NCBI RefSeq assembly: GCF_001186125.1
Contig: NW_014040421.1
Location: 93,403-116,295, forward strand
Source of the DNA: Sphaeroforma arctica JP610
Taxonomy: Eukaryota > Opisthokonta > Ichthyosporea > Ichthyophonida
Direction of reading: 5' to 3'
Length of the DNA: 22,893 nucleotides
The notes under the pieces were generated by a model. The model was not told the DNA's origin. It was given only the letters and a program-made list of their open reading frames with translations, and searched no databases. Positions 7,829-21,500 of this stretch are shown one piece after another (position 1 is the stretch's first letter; each line of letters begins with the position of its first letter). Position numbers and translations under genes: made by a program.

Positions 7829-9850
7829 CTGAAAATACAGAAGATAAACATCTTAATGTTTGTAGTTTAACACAAGTATAGGAGATGAATCATATTACAA
7901 TTCTGTAGCGTGCTGGTATGATGGAATCTAGCCAACGCAAGCGAGAGTACTGTATGCGTACACTAAACCAAAGCTAGAAACGGTTTTGAATGCTTTACTT
8001 ATCGATGATATCACACACCACATGTCTGATAGTATTTTTCAATGACCAAGCTACAGACCACAATCTCGATACTACTACCATCAATATGTCGAGACATACC
8101 CTTTCGGCAATAAAAATGGCGTACGCATTGACCCGTTCGTCCTTGGAGAGAATGGCCCCAAACGTGGTGGGAGTGATGTCGTATCGACCGACGTTAGCGT
8201 CGCTTACGACAAATACGTAGTAGTCATCCGCTTCACGATAAGAACAGTAGAAAAGGACACACATTCATGAGTAAGAGATCGTTGATGTGGGTTTATCTTT
8301 CAATGAACACAGTACACCAACAGTTTACAGACAATATAATATAGTGGTGTAAATATACAACGCAACATTTATCGTGAAGTGTGGGATTATAAACGCAACG
8401 GATGCAGTAGCCACACAGAATAACACACTAACATCGTCAAGTATACATCGGTGCATGCCTTAACCACACGGCCGTCTACTATTCACTTCCAGCTTTCCTT
8501 GAGCTAAACTCCGGCAAGGCATGTGCGGTGTCAAGAATTGCGACTGCATATACTATACACAAAGCGCCTGGCCTGATTCACAATTCGGTCTGCTTGTGCA
8601 AGTGATGTATTATTCGAGCGTTCCACCGACCGAAGTAGCGTCGATACAATTCCCTTGATGATTCAAGGCTGACTATGAAATACACTAAATAATCCCCACA
8701 TGGATATTGAATAAATACACACACCTTCCTCGGCTGTCACTTCTTCCACAGCTATACGTGCCGCATTGAGCGTATTATCACCGCTGAAGCAATAAATAAA
8801 GAGGATATAAACTAAACGCATTAGACAATACCGCTGCTATTGCAGGACTGTTAGTCTCGCTGACAGAATTGTGTTTGTTAGCAGCAACAATGGCATATAC
8901 GATACTATTAGAGAAGTCTTATGCGTGAAGTGTTGAAGATATGGACATTGACGCATCATGCTGTGGTTGAGTGGTGTAAATATTGATCCAATGCTTGGAC
9001 CTTGTGAAGTTTACTTTATCGAACGAATCAGATAGTGTGGGAGTGGTGGGTGATTTTTTTGCGGATGGAAAGACGGGGATGATACATTGAGAACTACTGT
9101 ATTCGTGAATGGCGGTGAAGAAATATTTAAGCACTAGTGGGTATCTCCTCGGTTGTATTGATTCAACGTACTATGGTGGCACAAACTATCATATGTTGTT
9201 GGAGGTATATACGAAGTAAATCACAATGGGGTTCTGCTGTTTAAGCGCTTGTATGTATGACTTTGACGAATATTCGTTTTTGCCAAGAAACCTCCAAGTA
9301 GTACAATAAATGAACCGTGTGCTGCTGAATATCTACAGAAGTCACGTGATCATCACTATGACAAATGTGAGTAAACACGTGCGCTAAATGGTGTTTGCAT
9401 AGAGCACTCGTAAAATTGATCGGAGCAATCGACACAGATACAGTCAAGCTCAGGCGGCATATTGATACAATGAATGTTGAAGTAACGTTCAGGATGAGAT
9501 ATGCGGTAGAGAAGCTAGGAGTGTCGACTTGAGAGAGAATCTTGGTATCCGCAGCCAGTAAACATAAGGAATGTGTTTGGAAGAGCAATGATACATCTGT
9601 GCGATACTACAGTATATAAATATTTGGTGTTTACAATGGAACAACGCAGCGAAGGGAGGGAGCAGCAGTATGCACAAAAACGTCTTTCCCGCATATACAC
9701 GCAATCTGGGTACGGAACGGTGGATACATATCTTAACGCTATCAGTGGTACGCGAGCACAGTATTTACTTAGCTGATCGCTACAACCAGTTAAAATGCAC
9801 AGGCAGTTGACTCTTGCGTCGTATACACTTACATCTACATCTACTACTAC

Positions 9851-9887
<37 letters not shown>

Positions 9888-12800
9888 CATACATACAACA
9901 TACATACACACACACACATACATATAGTTAGAATACAGATGCACATCCTGACGCTAATATGCAAACAGCCCTAACCTCACGGATCCTCCGGCGTATCCGT
10001 ACATCTTGCTGACAACATCCATTCGCTCGTTCTCATTGGCCGGTGGTTTACCATAGGCCACCAATGGAATGGTCGGAGTGGATCCGGAATGTCCCACAAT
10101 GGAGTAGTGGTATTTGTGCTCCGAGCCAGCGAGACTCTCCATTACCATAACCTGTGTGATCGTTGGGAAAGGCAATCATTGACGGTCAACAAGCATAAGT
10201 CTATTTGTGCGAATAATACTCAAAAGGCGAATACTGGATCGTGCTCAATCGAAAACTGCATTCCCCATATCCGAGGTGGCTATCAGAAGAGACATTGACG
10301 GGTGAGGAACAAGGAGAGGATCATAACGCATACATTTTTGCAAGTTTTCATCAGACGCAGTACATACATTCTACGGTCAGGCGACCACAACTATAGTACG
10401 TCCCCAAAACAATATGTGACAAATGCCGTCGTATCGGCAACCCAGCCCAAACGCCTATCTCAGTCTTTGCCCTAGACATCAGAACATCGCACTCACACCG
10501 TGCATTATATACACACCGCACAACAAATGCCCAGCACACATATCATCAATGTATCATCTGTACGACAAAAATCATAGCATCGGCGAGTTTATCTACATCT
10601 TACCTCGGTCATGCCATTGGTCACGTCACAGTATACACATGTCTCACAACATATGCACAGTATGAACAGTATCAAAAATTAACTTGTACATAACATTTAA
10701 TGTACGATATGTCTTATATGACACATATTTTATATACGACACATGTGTTGTACGTCATATCTTATATGAGACATCTTGTACGAGATATCGAATACGACAC
10801 AAATCTTGTACGACATACCCTATATGACACATATTGTGTACAGTATATTATATACGACACATGTCTTGTACGACATATCTTATATGACACATATCTTGTA
10901 CGAGATATCGAATACGACACAAATCTTGTACGACATACCTTATACAAGACATATCTCGTACGAGATAATTATATGAGACATATCGTGCACGACACATCTC
11001 GCTCACACCTAAAACACAGTGCATACATCGGTAGCGTATCTCAATATACGCTACATACCATCGCATCGGCAAGCCTATCTAACCGCTTATCCCAGTCATT
11101 GAAACGAGACATAGACGCAGAAAGGTCCACTACAAATGCCATCCGCTTGGGTTTGGCTTGGTGCAGTCCCATTTGCTGATCTGGCTCACCCCGTCGTTTG
11201 TATATGTTCTCTTCACCCAGAAGACCGTCCTATAAATTTAAATGAATCTCAGATTTATATATATATTTGTGTGTATGTGTGTGTATTTGTACAGATGTAC
11301 GTATATGTGTTTGCGTACATCGTTTGGAAGTATGCGCAAACGGATATATAGAGGTATAACCATAAATTTACATGTCATCGAGAGGAGAAAATTTCGGGTA
11401 TACACATCTGTATATACATATACAGAATCAATTTTGTACGATCTATATGGTAATCTGTATGGTACCGAGGTGAGAAGAATGGATAGCTTTGGGGGGGGGG
11501 GAAACAGTGCCCTATAGACTGGATGGCTATTCGGATAAAACACCAAACCAGAGCATCATTATTGATAAGCATTTTAGGCCTAAGTCATGAAATGGAGTAG
11601 TTCTGATTCCGATTAGATGATGATACGCAGCTGACCTGCAGGCAACTGTCGAACTATATTCAATTGACCATGTTCAAAGTACAGAAACTCCTTGTAATTA
11701 CAATATCTGATACTTCGAAATACTTCACGTTTTGCGCGTATGTGTAGTTTTAGTATATATAATATTTATGTAGTTATAGCATATAGGATACTTGGGTCAA
11801 GGATTTCTTGAATCACACCTTCTCGATATCATAAGACTCTACAGAGTGTATCTCATCTATCCTTGAAATCTCCTACACCGATACGGTCCATTCTAACGCT
11901 ATGCATTGGTTAATGTATTCTCAACTATAAAAAGATAACAAGATAACATACACGTCTTATACGCATAATTTAGTCAGACATGCGCTAAGGTGCATCAAAG
12001 AGAAACAATGGTCGGATATATCAGTCAATCAGTAGCTAAGAACCAACCAGATCACCTTGGCTCTGGTTGTGTGTCCGCATACAGACAATCACATACCAAA
12101 CTCAACAGATCCACATCATCAAACACATAAGTGCAGATGTACAGAATATGAAATGTTGACTAATTCTATCATCTACAACGAAGACAACAGAGTAGCCATC
12201 CACCAGATGCCTGGCACTGTTTTGGCTGCTTTGATTCCAACTGTTAGTCCGCATATGTATAACATAAAACAATACAACCCCCACCGTACACTTATCTATC
12301 AAATGCAAACACTCACACACAACTATTATTTGTTTGCGCCTTGAATGAGTGCCTTCAACTACACCGATGGTATGGTAGTCTCCACCTACTAGTAGTTTGG
12401 CATCATCCAGGTCGCCCTGGTTCTGGTTGTTAATCCACTCTCGCTCCTTCTCTTTCGCGCGAACGCTTTCCAGCACCACCCGCAGCTGCTTGATGGGCCT
12501 TTGCACCACTTCGAGAATGTTCTGGTACCTCCCGTGAATGTTCTTTGTTTTCTTCATCTTCGTCTATTTAAGGTGGGAGTTAATGCTGTGATGAGGTGCA
12601 TGCCATTGACTGATGTCTCTCAGTATATTCTCCTGAACCTATGTCATCGTTTGTGTAACGTAGAAGCAATTGCTTATATCCAGCACATGGTAGTGTGGGA
12701 AAGCTTAAATTTGTAAAAGAACCAGAACTCCACACATATAAGAAAAACTTGATATGCACATAACAGGACAATTTTTTTTTGTAGATCGATTGAACATCAT

Positions 12801-12932
12801 GTATACAAACAAATTTGCATTTGCCCCTATACAAAAATACTATGTGTAATAAATACATCCTTTTACATAGGAGTAGGTGGTAGCCACATACATAACACAA
12901 ACACTTAAACACATACACACACTAACTCACAC

Positions 12933-12966
<34 letters not shown>

Positions 12967-13048
12967 ATATAATATAAATATAGATATAGATATAGATATA
13001 TATATATAACTATGTGTATATATATCACAATATATATGTATAAATATC

Positions 13049-13086
<38 letters not shown>

Positions 13087-14763
13087 CATACACATATATA
13101 TACATATCTATATCTATGTATATGTATATGTATATATATATATATAAATATTTGTTAAATCACGTCTGATTGCTGGTTAGCAAGTAAACTTTGGTACATA
13201 TATAACATTCGTTATATATATATATATATATATAGGTATTCGAACATTCAAAGGTGTACTAGAAAGACAGGACTCTTACCAACTGCTTCCGAACCTCTGG
13301 GTCAAGAGCTTTGAGAGCCATTTCCTGTACCTCGGCAGCATCGTGGGTCTCGTCCAATTGGATTTGTCCACTTTTTGATAAGAGAAAATAAATACGTCGC
13401 GGATCTAAGTGACAACGGTGCTACATACACACAAGAAAAAAGGTAGACTTTCTCACACAGGTAAGCGGACATGGAACCCATTTATCAGATGAGTGCGTGC
13501 AACAGATGTAGTTGACAGTTGTACAGGTATACAATGAGACAACTTATAGCGTAATTCGCATACGTGCAATATGCTTGATACAGCGTGACGTAGACAACGG
13601 TAAAGACACTATGTACGTCCTTTTAGGAAGCAAATTATAAGAGCACAATTGTGGCGAAACTACAAACAACAAAGGCTTTGCCATGCTATAGAATCGATCG
13701 TACACTGCTTCAGTAGGCAGCTCAACGTTGAGCAAGTATGCACACACAACTGTTGGTCTCTAGCGATAAACTTATACACTTACGTATACTCTTTCTAGAG
13801 CACATACGCACTATTTATCAATCTACGAATATATTTAATGAAGATGCTCGCACACTCTACACGCCCCATTCTTTGAGATACAAACCTGTCGTCGCGCTGA
13901 TAGCCTCCAAAGCCGTCGCTTTTTTTGTCGGCGCCCTCGCCTCCACCAGCCCCTGTACCACTGGCACCACCTTCTCCACCCCCACCACCTGCATATGAAA
14001 GTATTGAGAAGTTAGTATGTTTATTGCGTTTAAGTAGGATGAGTTGTGCATGAGGATTAGGGAGGGTTGGGTAGGTATGTGAATTGAAAGGGATGGTGTA
14101 TGTGTGAGAATCAAGAATGGTAGTTTATGTAAGTGAATAAAAAAGGGTTGTATATGGATAAGAATTAGGAAGGGCAATGGTATATGAAAAACGTATATGT
14201 GTGTGAAACAAAAAGCGTAGTCCATGAATGGTGGTAAATATGCGTTACATCAAGGTAGATTGAATATGTATGCGGAATATGTAGGATTTACATATGAGAG
14301 CTAGAGAGGATGTTCATTTGGAGATTCAAGAATTGTATATATACGTTCATTGAGAAGGGTGCGAGAGCAAAGATATAAGATAATGACAAATTGTAATATG
14401 TTAAGAAGAAGTACTAATGTGTGTGTTATGAGAACTCGCCTGTGACATTTATGCTAATTTTTCCACTCACAAACACACACACACACACCTCCGGCCACCT
14501 CTAACAACATATATCGACAAAGGTGCATTGTATTAAAAATTTAAGAAATTATGACAGAAAATATGATTGTAGATATGTATAAACAAATATATATATATAT
14601 ATATTTATACGTATATATATATATATATATGTATATATATACATATACATATATACATATAAATATATTTATATATATATATATACATTCATATATGTAT
14701 ATATGTACATATATATATATATTATATATACATATAGATATAGATATATATATATAATATATT

Positions 14764-14798
<35 letters not shown>

Positions 14799-16047
14799 AT
14801 ATATATATGTCTATGTACATAAAAGTTGAAATATTTGTATACACATTTGTAGACGTCTGTACTCTGGACTGTAGAACATACCTCCGCCACCTTTCTGTGC
14901 TTCATCGCCGCCACCGCCCGTTCGTCCAGCGCCAGGCATGGCTCCCATTTTAGAGCGGTTTTTCGGATTAGCTGGTTTTACATTTTTAGAAGGATTCAAT
15001 GTGCAATATATAAGATATTCGATACAATTTGGAGTCGTGATTCGTGTCATTGAGACTTTGACCAAGCAAGAAATCGAGACATTCCATTCAATTGTAATGC
15101 TGTTTCATATTAGTTGCGGCTATTGTTTCAAAGAATCAGATGTGTGCCAAATACTATGCTTACCTAATAATTTCTGCACAAACAAGGTAGTTTGCGACAA
15201 AATCAGAGCGCACCCACCATAATGATCAATCTATTTTAGTGATTTCAAGGATCAGCTGAGCTACGACTGATAGAGGGTTTTTCAGAACGCATATATACAC
15301 ATTTCAAGGAATGAAAAGCATGTGATAATCCAAATTAACTTATATCGTGCTACACCGCGAGTCTGAAATTTTCGGATGGGATGGGGGAATTATCGGAAAA
15401 GTATCAATTTCTAGAGGCTGAAACTTTTGGATCTCAGTAAAACAGACACATCTCGATGTATGTGCGATATCTGTTTTGTCAGGTGCCGATCCTAATAGGA
15501 TTGTACCTGTCTAGGTTAATAAATTGATGAAGGAGAGTACTATATTTGGAAACTATTCAGAGCCAAAACCAGTCGTGCTATCCGTTAGTACGAGATTCGC
15601 GGGCTTACGATGCCAAGAATATCAATATCGAAAAACAAATACTGCAAATGAATCGGAAAACTATGGATGTGCAATGCGCGTGTTTGGTACTCAAACTGTT
15701 ACAATTTTGTACGTGTGCGTAAACAACGTACCCCAACATGCTACAGGGATATTTGCAACCGCGAATCAATTCACAATTGAATATGCATGAGATTTTTCCA
15801 CCAATGTGTGCGCGTGCTTTCATGCTTGAGTGCTCCCACGTACTTACAGACAGATGATTCCTTGCCGTGTATGTTGTGTTCGGGTTCTTCTTCGGTGATG
15901 CTGAGTGTTAGTGGCTGGTTGTGCTGCACTCCCATCATGGTCATCCAAGTGTCGAGCCCATCCCTTTGAGTAGATATAGTTAAATATCGATATGGGTATA
16001 TATATAGATATATATATACATATAAACACACACACACACACACACAC

Positions 16048-16084
<37 letters not shown>

Positions 16085-17575
16085 CAAAATGCGACACCAA
16101 TCTGTGTACTGCGGGTAGTATGGCTGTGACGATGACTATAGTTTATCGACGGAGTCTCTATATTCTTGGCATATGAAGTCGACTCTCCTGGAGGTTGGTG
16201 AGTGTCTGCGAGGTCCTAGTAGTTTATGTCCAATGCATATCAAAAGTGTTCATGTGTGTTGGTGTTATGCATGTACATGCCTTGAATTCTGCAATACTTG
16301 GCTCGTACCACCGACTTGTAATACTTGCATAGGTCCATGGTCGTTACCAGGACTTCTGACTACGTACACCGTGCTTTGCTCCCCCGTGTGTCATGGGTGC
16401 TTCTATGGGAGCAAGTTGTGTAGGTAGGTAATCTGCTTTGTATCGTAGCTGCTTACCATCGTGCACACATGCGCTGGCGAATGCCTCACACATCTAGACC
16501 CCCCTTACACTTCGAATGTCCACTACTGCACAACACACTCTCCACGGTTGGGGGTATGCTGCTATATTGTTTTGTCGTATCTTTCGCACAGCCTGGCATT
16601 TTCCGCCTGTGCAAACAATTATCCTGCATTCCATCGTATAATACTACACACACACACACATGCTTATGTTGTGCGTACATGTTCATGCACTGTACAACAC
16701 ACACATACTTTAACACATCCTCGTCGACTTCCCACATGCGCACATATCCACTCCGCTGCACAGTCACTACCTGTCCCATCTGCTGATGTAACCATGGTAG
16801 TGGGCTCAGGCCAGCCAACGGATCCTCTTGGGTGTCCTTGCCCTCAGTTAGATTTTGTTCGTTCCCATTGGTTGCTATATTTAGATACCGCAGATGATTG
16901 GATGCCAGGTCGACGACGCTGACCTTGTCGGGCGAACCAATCAGCGCAGAGACTGTGCCCTGAGGACGACGACGAGAAAAGCGTGTAGGCCACAACACAT
17001 CCACATATCCATAGATAGGAGGCGAGTGGAGTTGATTCAGTTAGAGATGAGTGATGTATTGTTTGGCGTTGGTTGGCAAAAGAAAGGATGGAGTGGTGTG
17101 TTACAGTGGTGTATGGTGTTGTACAGTCGACGTATACTGTGTGCGTATTGCGCTCTAGAGGCAATCTGGTATACCTGTAGGTATGTACAGCGAATGTACA
17201 TTCATCACACTCAGCTATACCGTAGCCGTGCGAGGGGTTCACTGTTCATGAGAGATGAATATATCCGCCGCTGTTTTGCAGTATGCGCGTGGAAGAGCTA
17301 TTTTTCGTAACAATGCAACGACTTCCAGGAAGCGTCCCTTTGTGTTTGCAAGTATGACAATTCAGGCACTGTCCTTATAGTATATTGCAGACCAAGAATG
17401 ACTCAACATAACAGCCAAGCTAAACATTCTCGCACGCTATACACTACCAGTGCTGAGTCCACTGATGTATGGCCACCAAAATGTTAGTCAAAAGCCATCA
17501 GGTTTAAGCCATGATTTGTCGGGGCAATATTCTGGCTCAATACAGGACACCGCTTCCTACACGAATACCTTAAAC

Positions 17576-17610
<35 letters not shown>

Positions 17611-18473
17611 CGCATTCACATCTTCTCCAATATCATACCCCCCAATAGACATATGCACACACTTGAACGTACCTGCATATTACTTTGGGGCATTCCGTGT
17701 GTGTGTAGTGCAAGGAATGTGGCTCCGTCCCATGCGGGCGGCAAGTCCGCGCTGGAGATGTCGTGTTTGTGTGTGACAAAGGTACGCGGTGACGCGCTAC
17801 TTGAATCCTGAGCCGAGGATAGAAGAGCCAGAAACGGGTCAGAAGGACAAGAACGGGCCCAGATACACAAACCAGGTTTTTATGGTTTATGTTAACCCGG
17901 ATGCCCGGACAGAGGTCATGGAAGTGAGGCAGAAAGATAGATTGGATGCATACGTAGACATGTGAGACTACAAAGCCTACCCAAACACGCAGACAGACAC
18001 ACACAATACCAACACACACCTGAAGTCAAATTAAACTCCCCTCCCCACACACATAAAACACACCCCCGAAGTCACACTAGAATGCAGACGGCCCTGAATG
18101 GGTTCGAGCCAAGCGCCGTATGTCTCATGCGGAGCGGCCAATTCTGTTGCCACGACCGAGTCTTCCCACTCGCCCAACGGTTGGGCCAAAGTTCGCATCT
18201 CTGTATGGAAACAATGCGTTGGGTGAGTCGCAAAAGTGTTTGAGAGGAATTTCGGCTCAAAAGTAAGTAAGTGTTGCAATGATATGCGAGATTGGGTACA
18301 AGAAAGATGAACCAATATAGCTCCGTTGCTGATATGATTTTCGATGCACTGCAGTTGTGCCAAGGTTACGGAAACTAAAACAAAGGTACCGCGCATATTC
18401 CTATACTTAGTAGTTCACCCAACACACTATCTAACAATTTACCAGTTGTCTACGAGCTCGTGTATGGCACTAT

Positions 18474-18507
<34 letters not shown>

Positions 18508-21500
18508 AAAGTGATAAAAATATATTCATAATAGTTCCTGCATCCTCTTTTTAATAATACAGTAATAGCACATATTGCACATATCGACCTACCTTTAGTT
18601 TCGGTGTCGAGCATCACAATACCGCCTCCAGTAGTGGTAATCGATAGCATGTTGGCGCTATATACAACAGAAAAATAAAGTAATTGAATGTTAATATATA
18701 TGTATCTACTAATGTTAATATATACATCATGGTTGTATATGGCTACTAATGTTAATATATACATTTCGGTTGTATATGGTTACTAATGTTAATATATTCA
18801 TCTTGGTCGTATATGGCTACTAATGTTAATATATACATCATGGTTGTATATGGCTACAATTGCTAATATATACACCATGGCTGTATATGGCTACTAATGT
18901 TAATATATACATCATGGTTGTATATGGCTACTAATGTTAATATATACATCATGGTTGTATATGGCTACTAATGTTAATATATACAACATGGTTTTATATG
19001 GCTACTAATGTTAATATATAATCATGGTTGTATATGGCTAATAATGTTAATATATACATCATGGTTGTATGTAGCTACTAGGCCCCTGTGCTCACCATAA
19101 TGTGCACAGAAGCACGTCTCGGGACCACAAGTGCGTGACTCGCACAAGTGCATGTTTGTGTGCTTGTACGAGTCAGTTCGCCACGGCACGAACCTACAAC
19201 CCAAGAGTCGATATACGATGAATTGAGGGCAAATACAATGTTCATGCGACGCCAACGGGGGGTGTTGTTTTAAATGGACGGCAAAGCAGGTCTATACATA
19301 GTATACATACGCGAATGTGAGTGTGTAACGAGAAAAATTGGGTAGCTGCTGGGGTACGGTGAGCTGGCACTACATAATGGAGAGCACTTCAGATATCTCC
19401 GTCTAAAGTAGGACTTATATAACAGAACTAGATACATGGCTGACATTTCGCCAGTCCTAGTTTTTATTTTAGTTATAGTGCAAATCATTAGGAAGTTGGG
19501 GTTGATAGACGGTAGATTCGTGAAACCAAATCACAAACAACATGTACCTGATTTCCACACAAAAATCTTTGTAGATTGGACAGTAAGAAAACATACCCAA
19601 TACGTATTACCTGACCTATTTTTGCACTCGAATTCGAGTAGGGCATCAATGAAATATCTCACATCCACTATACCTTAAGGATTTGACACTGGCCACGGCT
19701 TCGGGATTTCCTTCCAGATCCTCTACAAAAAAGTGCGACCATCCTGACGAGAAACACAGTCCGGGTTAGAATGAGATAGAACGAATGAGAATGATAGCCC
19801 AATCCCATTAACGTGTGCCAATGCACCAGTACAATCAGACAACGCATCCGCCTCCTCCCCTATTGTATGGCATTTGGTATGGTCGGGATTGCAGTCAGTA
19901 TTACAATCAACTAGTTCGATGGTTGCGATTGTGCATCTGTACGCACACCTACACATGCTTGTATCATCGGCGTATGGTGCAATACGAAAACAGCGTGGTT
20001 CTACTATAAGTACACAACGCAGATAAAACTAATTTTAAGCTTATGGCTCTTTGAGATACAATCTTTGAGATACAATCTTGAAATAGAATGGCACACTTCA
20101 CAAATATCCACATGACCATGTGTGACATCGATACAGTTGTCATGTATTTTCAATCTACCACACAACTTACTTTCGGTCTCTAAATCCAAAACGAGAAAAT
20201 CGGGTTTGCCTATCTCGTAAACACCAAAATTGGACCCAGTTGTCGGGGAGGCGAGCTTCAGATCTGTTTGTATGTTCAGGATATCAGACAAAATGTCAGC
20301 AAATATGTGCAATGGGAAGCAATCAACACCGTCGACACTTTCAATTAAACAGTCAGAGCGTCTAAATAACAATCAGGTCTCTCGTTATCGGTATCTGGGC
20401 ATATAGAGATTGATGGTGTTGGCATAAGGTTTAGTAGTATCAAGTAGCGCTTTGTACGAGAGCTAGACGGTATGTTTAGCATCGAGTCCTTGTACACTGG
20501 ACTAGCTAGGGGGATGTGCTTCTTGATTTGATGATAGTACACCATTTAATACACATCTGTGAAGATCATATCTGCAATACGAAAAGCAATACATATACAC
20601 AACGCAGCACAATAGCTCGTGCATCCCACCCTCTCACCCCCCACACGCGCGCAAGCATATATACACACACACAGTGCAAGTAAATTGGAAGATAAGTACC
20701 ACGTGTGTTGTCCGTACAGCGTCACTCCCATGGAGATACAAATCATGTCCATGCACACCCGTATGTATTTACTATAATCAAATGGCGTGTATATTCCACT
20801 CTCGAGTGTGCAAATAGTAGTAGGTAACGTATGCTGATATAAAACATAGTTGTAAAAGCGGTATCGCTCTCCATACGGTCCCGCCTGAATGGTGCGTGTA
20901 TGAGTACATACTCGTACTAAACACCTGATGAAAATACCCTGTGTTATATTACACCCGTATATATACCCTCGGATGTACCTACATATTTTGCATACAGGGA
21001 ACTTTACGAACTGTGGTGTCCTATATTCCCCAGTGGATGTGTACCTGACCATGTCTGATTGGACGTGCATACTGTATCATACTACGCACCCTACGACGCA
21101 TTGACATCGCTTGAATGTGAGGTATATAGTATATATACCCTCCACAATGTACCTGCATGGCTCGTACATATACACCGGATTGACAAGATTGGGTGTTCTA
21201 TAAGATGCCAGTGCATGTGTACCTGTTTGTTTGGGCCGTGCATATAGCAACTGCATCCGCACAGGCGGCCCTCGGAATACGTCAGGCAATGTGTAGCCCA
21301 CACAATCCCCAGTCCTGGCAGTGAAGAAGAAAGAAGGTATTATTTTTTTGAATCAGCATGCAACCAATTAATGGGTACCGTTGATGCAATAGATTGTATC
21401 AATGCGTGCGTGGAAATAGAATAGGGAATGCACATACAAATGGCAAATGAATAGTATGAGACATCGTGCCCTGGCAGCGAACAGAGCAGGAATGAGAAGA

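Noticed and set aside
7651-7851. Minus-strand frame with CxxC over the last VWA8 exon
   Set aside because: It is the wrong frame of that exon; the other frame matches the VWA8 C-terminus and joins exon 17 in phase.
7673-7870. 65-residue + strand frame
   Set aside because: Antisense to the last VWA8 exon, which has clear similarity on the minus strand.
9241-9588. 115-residue minus-strand open frame
   Set aside because: It lies in the intron between exons 15 and 16, which join perfectly without it, and has no recognisable family.
10700-11179. 159-residue + strand open frame
   Set aside because: It is the translation of the 30-bp minisatellite (unit length divisible by three) that runs on into the antisense of VWA8 exon 14.
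14551-14914. Tyr/Ile-rich frames on both strands
   Set aside because: Translations of the TA microsatellite.
16173-16427. Cys-rich 84-residue + strand frame
   Set aside because: It lies in the VWA8 intron between exons 8 and 9; the Cys content follows from TG-rich sequence and there is no ordered zinc motif or splice context.
16894-17310. 138-residue + strand open frame
   Set aside because: Part of it is antisense to VWA8 exon 8 and the rest is intron sequence; no motif or similarity was seen.
18095-18115. GGTTCGA resembling a tRNA T-loop
   Set aside because: It lies inside VWA8 exon 6 and no cloverleaf can be drawn around it.
20546-21070. 174-residue minus-strand open frame
   Set aside because: It runs through the degenerate tandem copies of exon 2 and TA/CA-rich intron; exons 2 and 3 join directly with correct phase and length.
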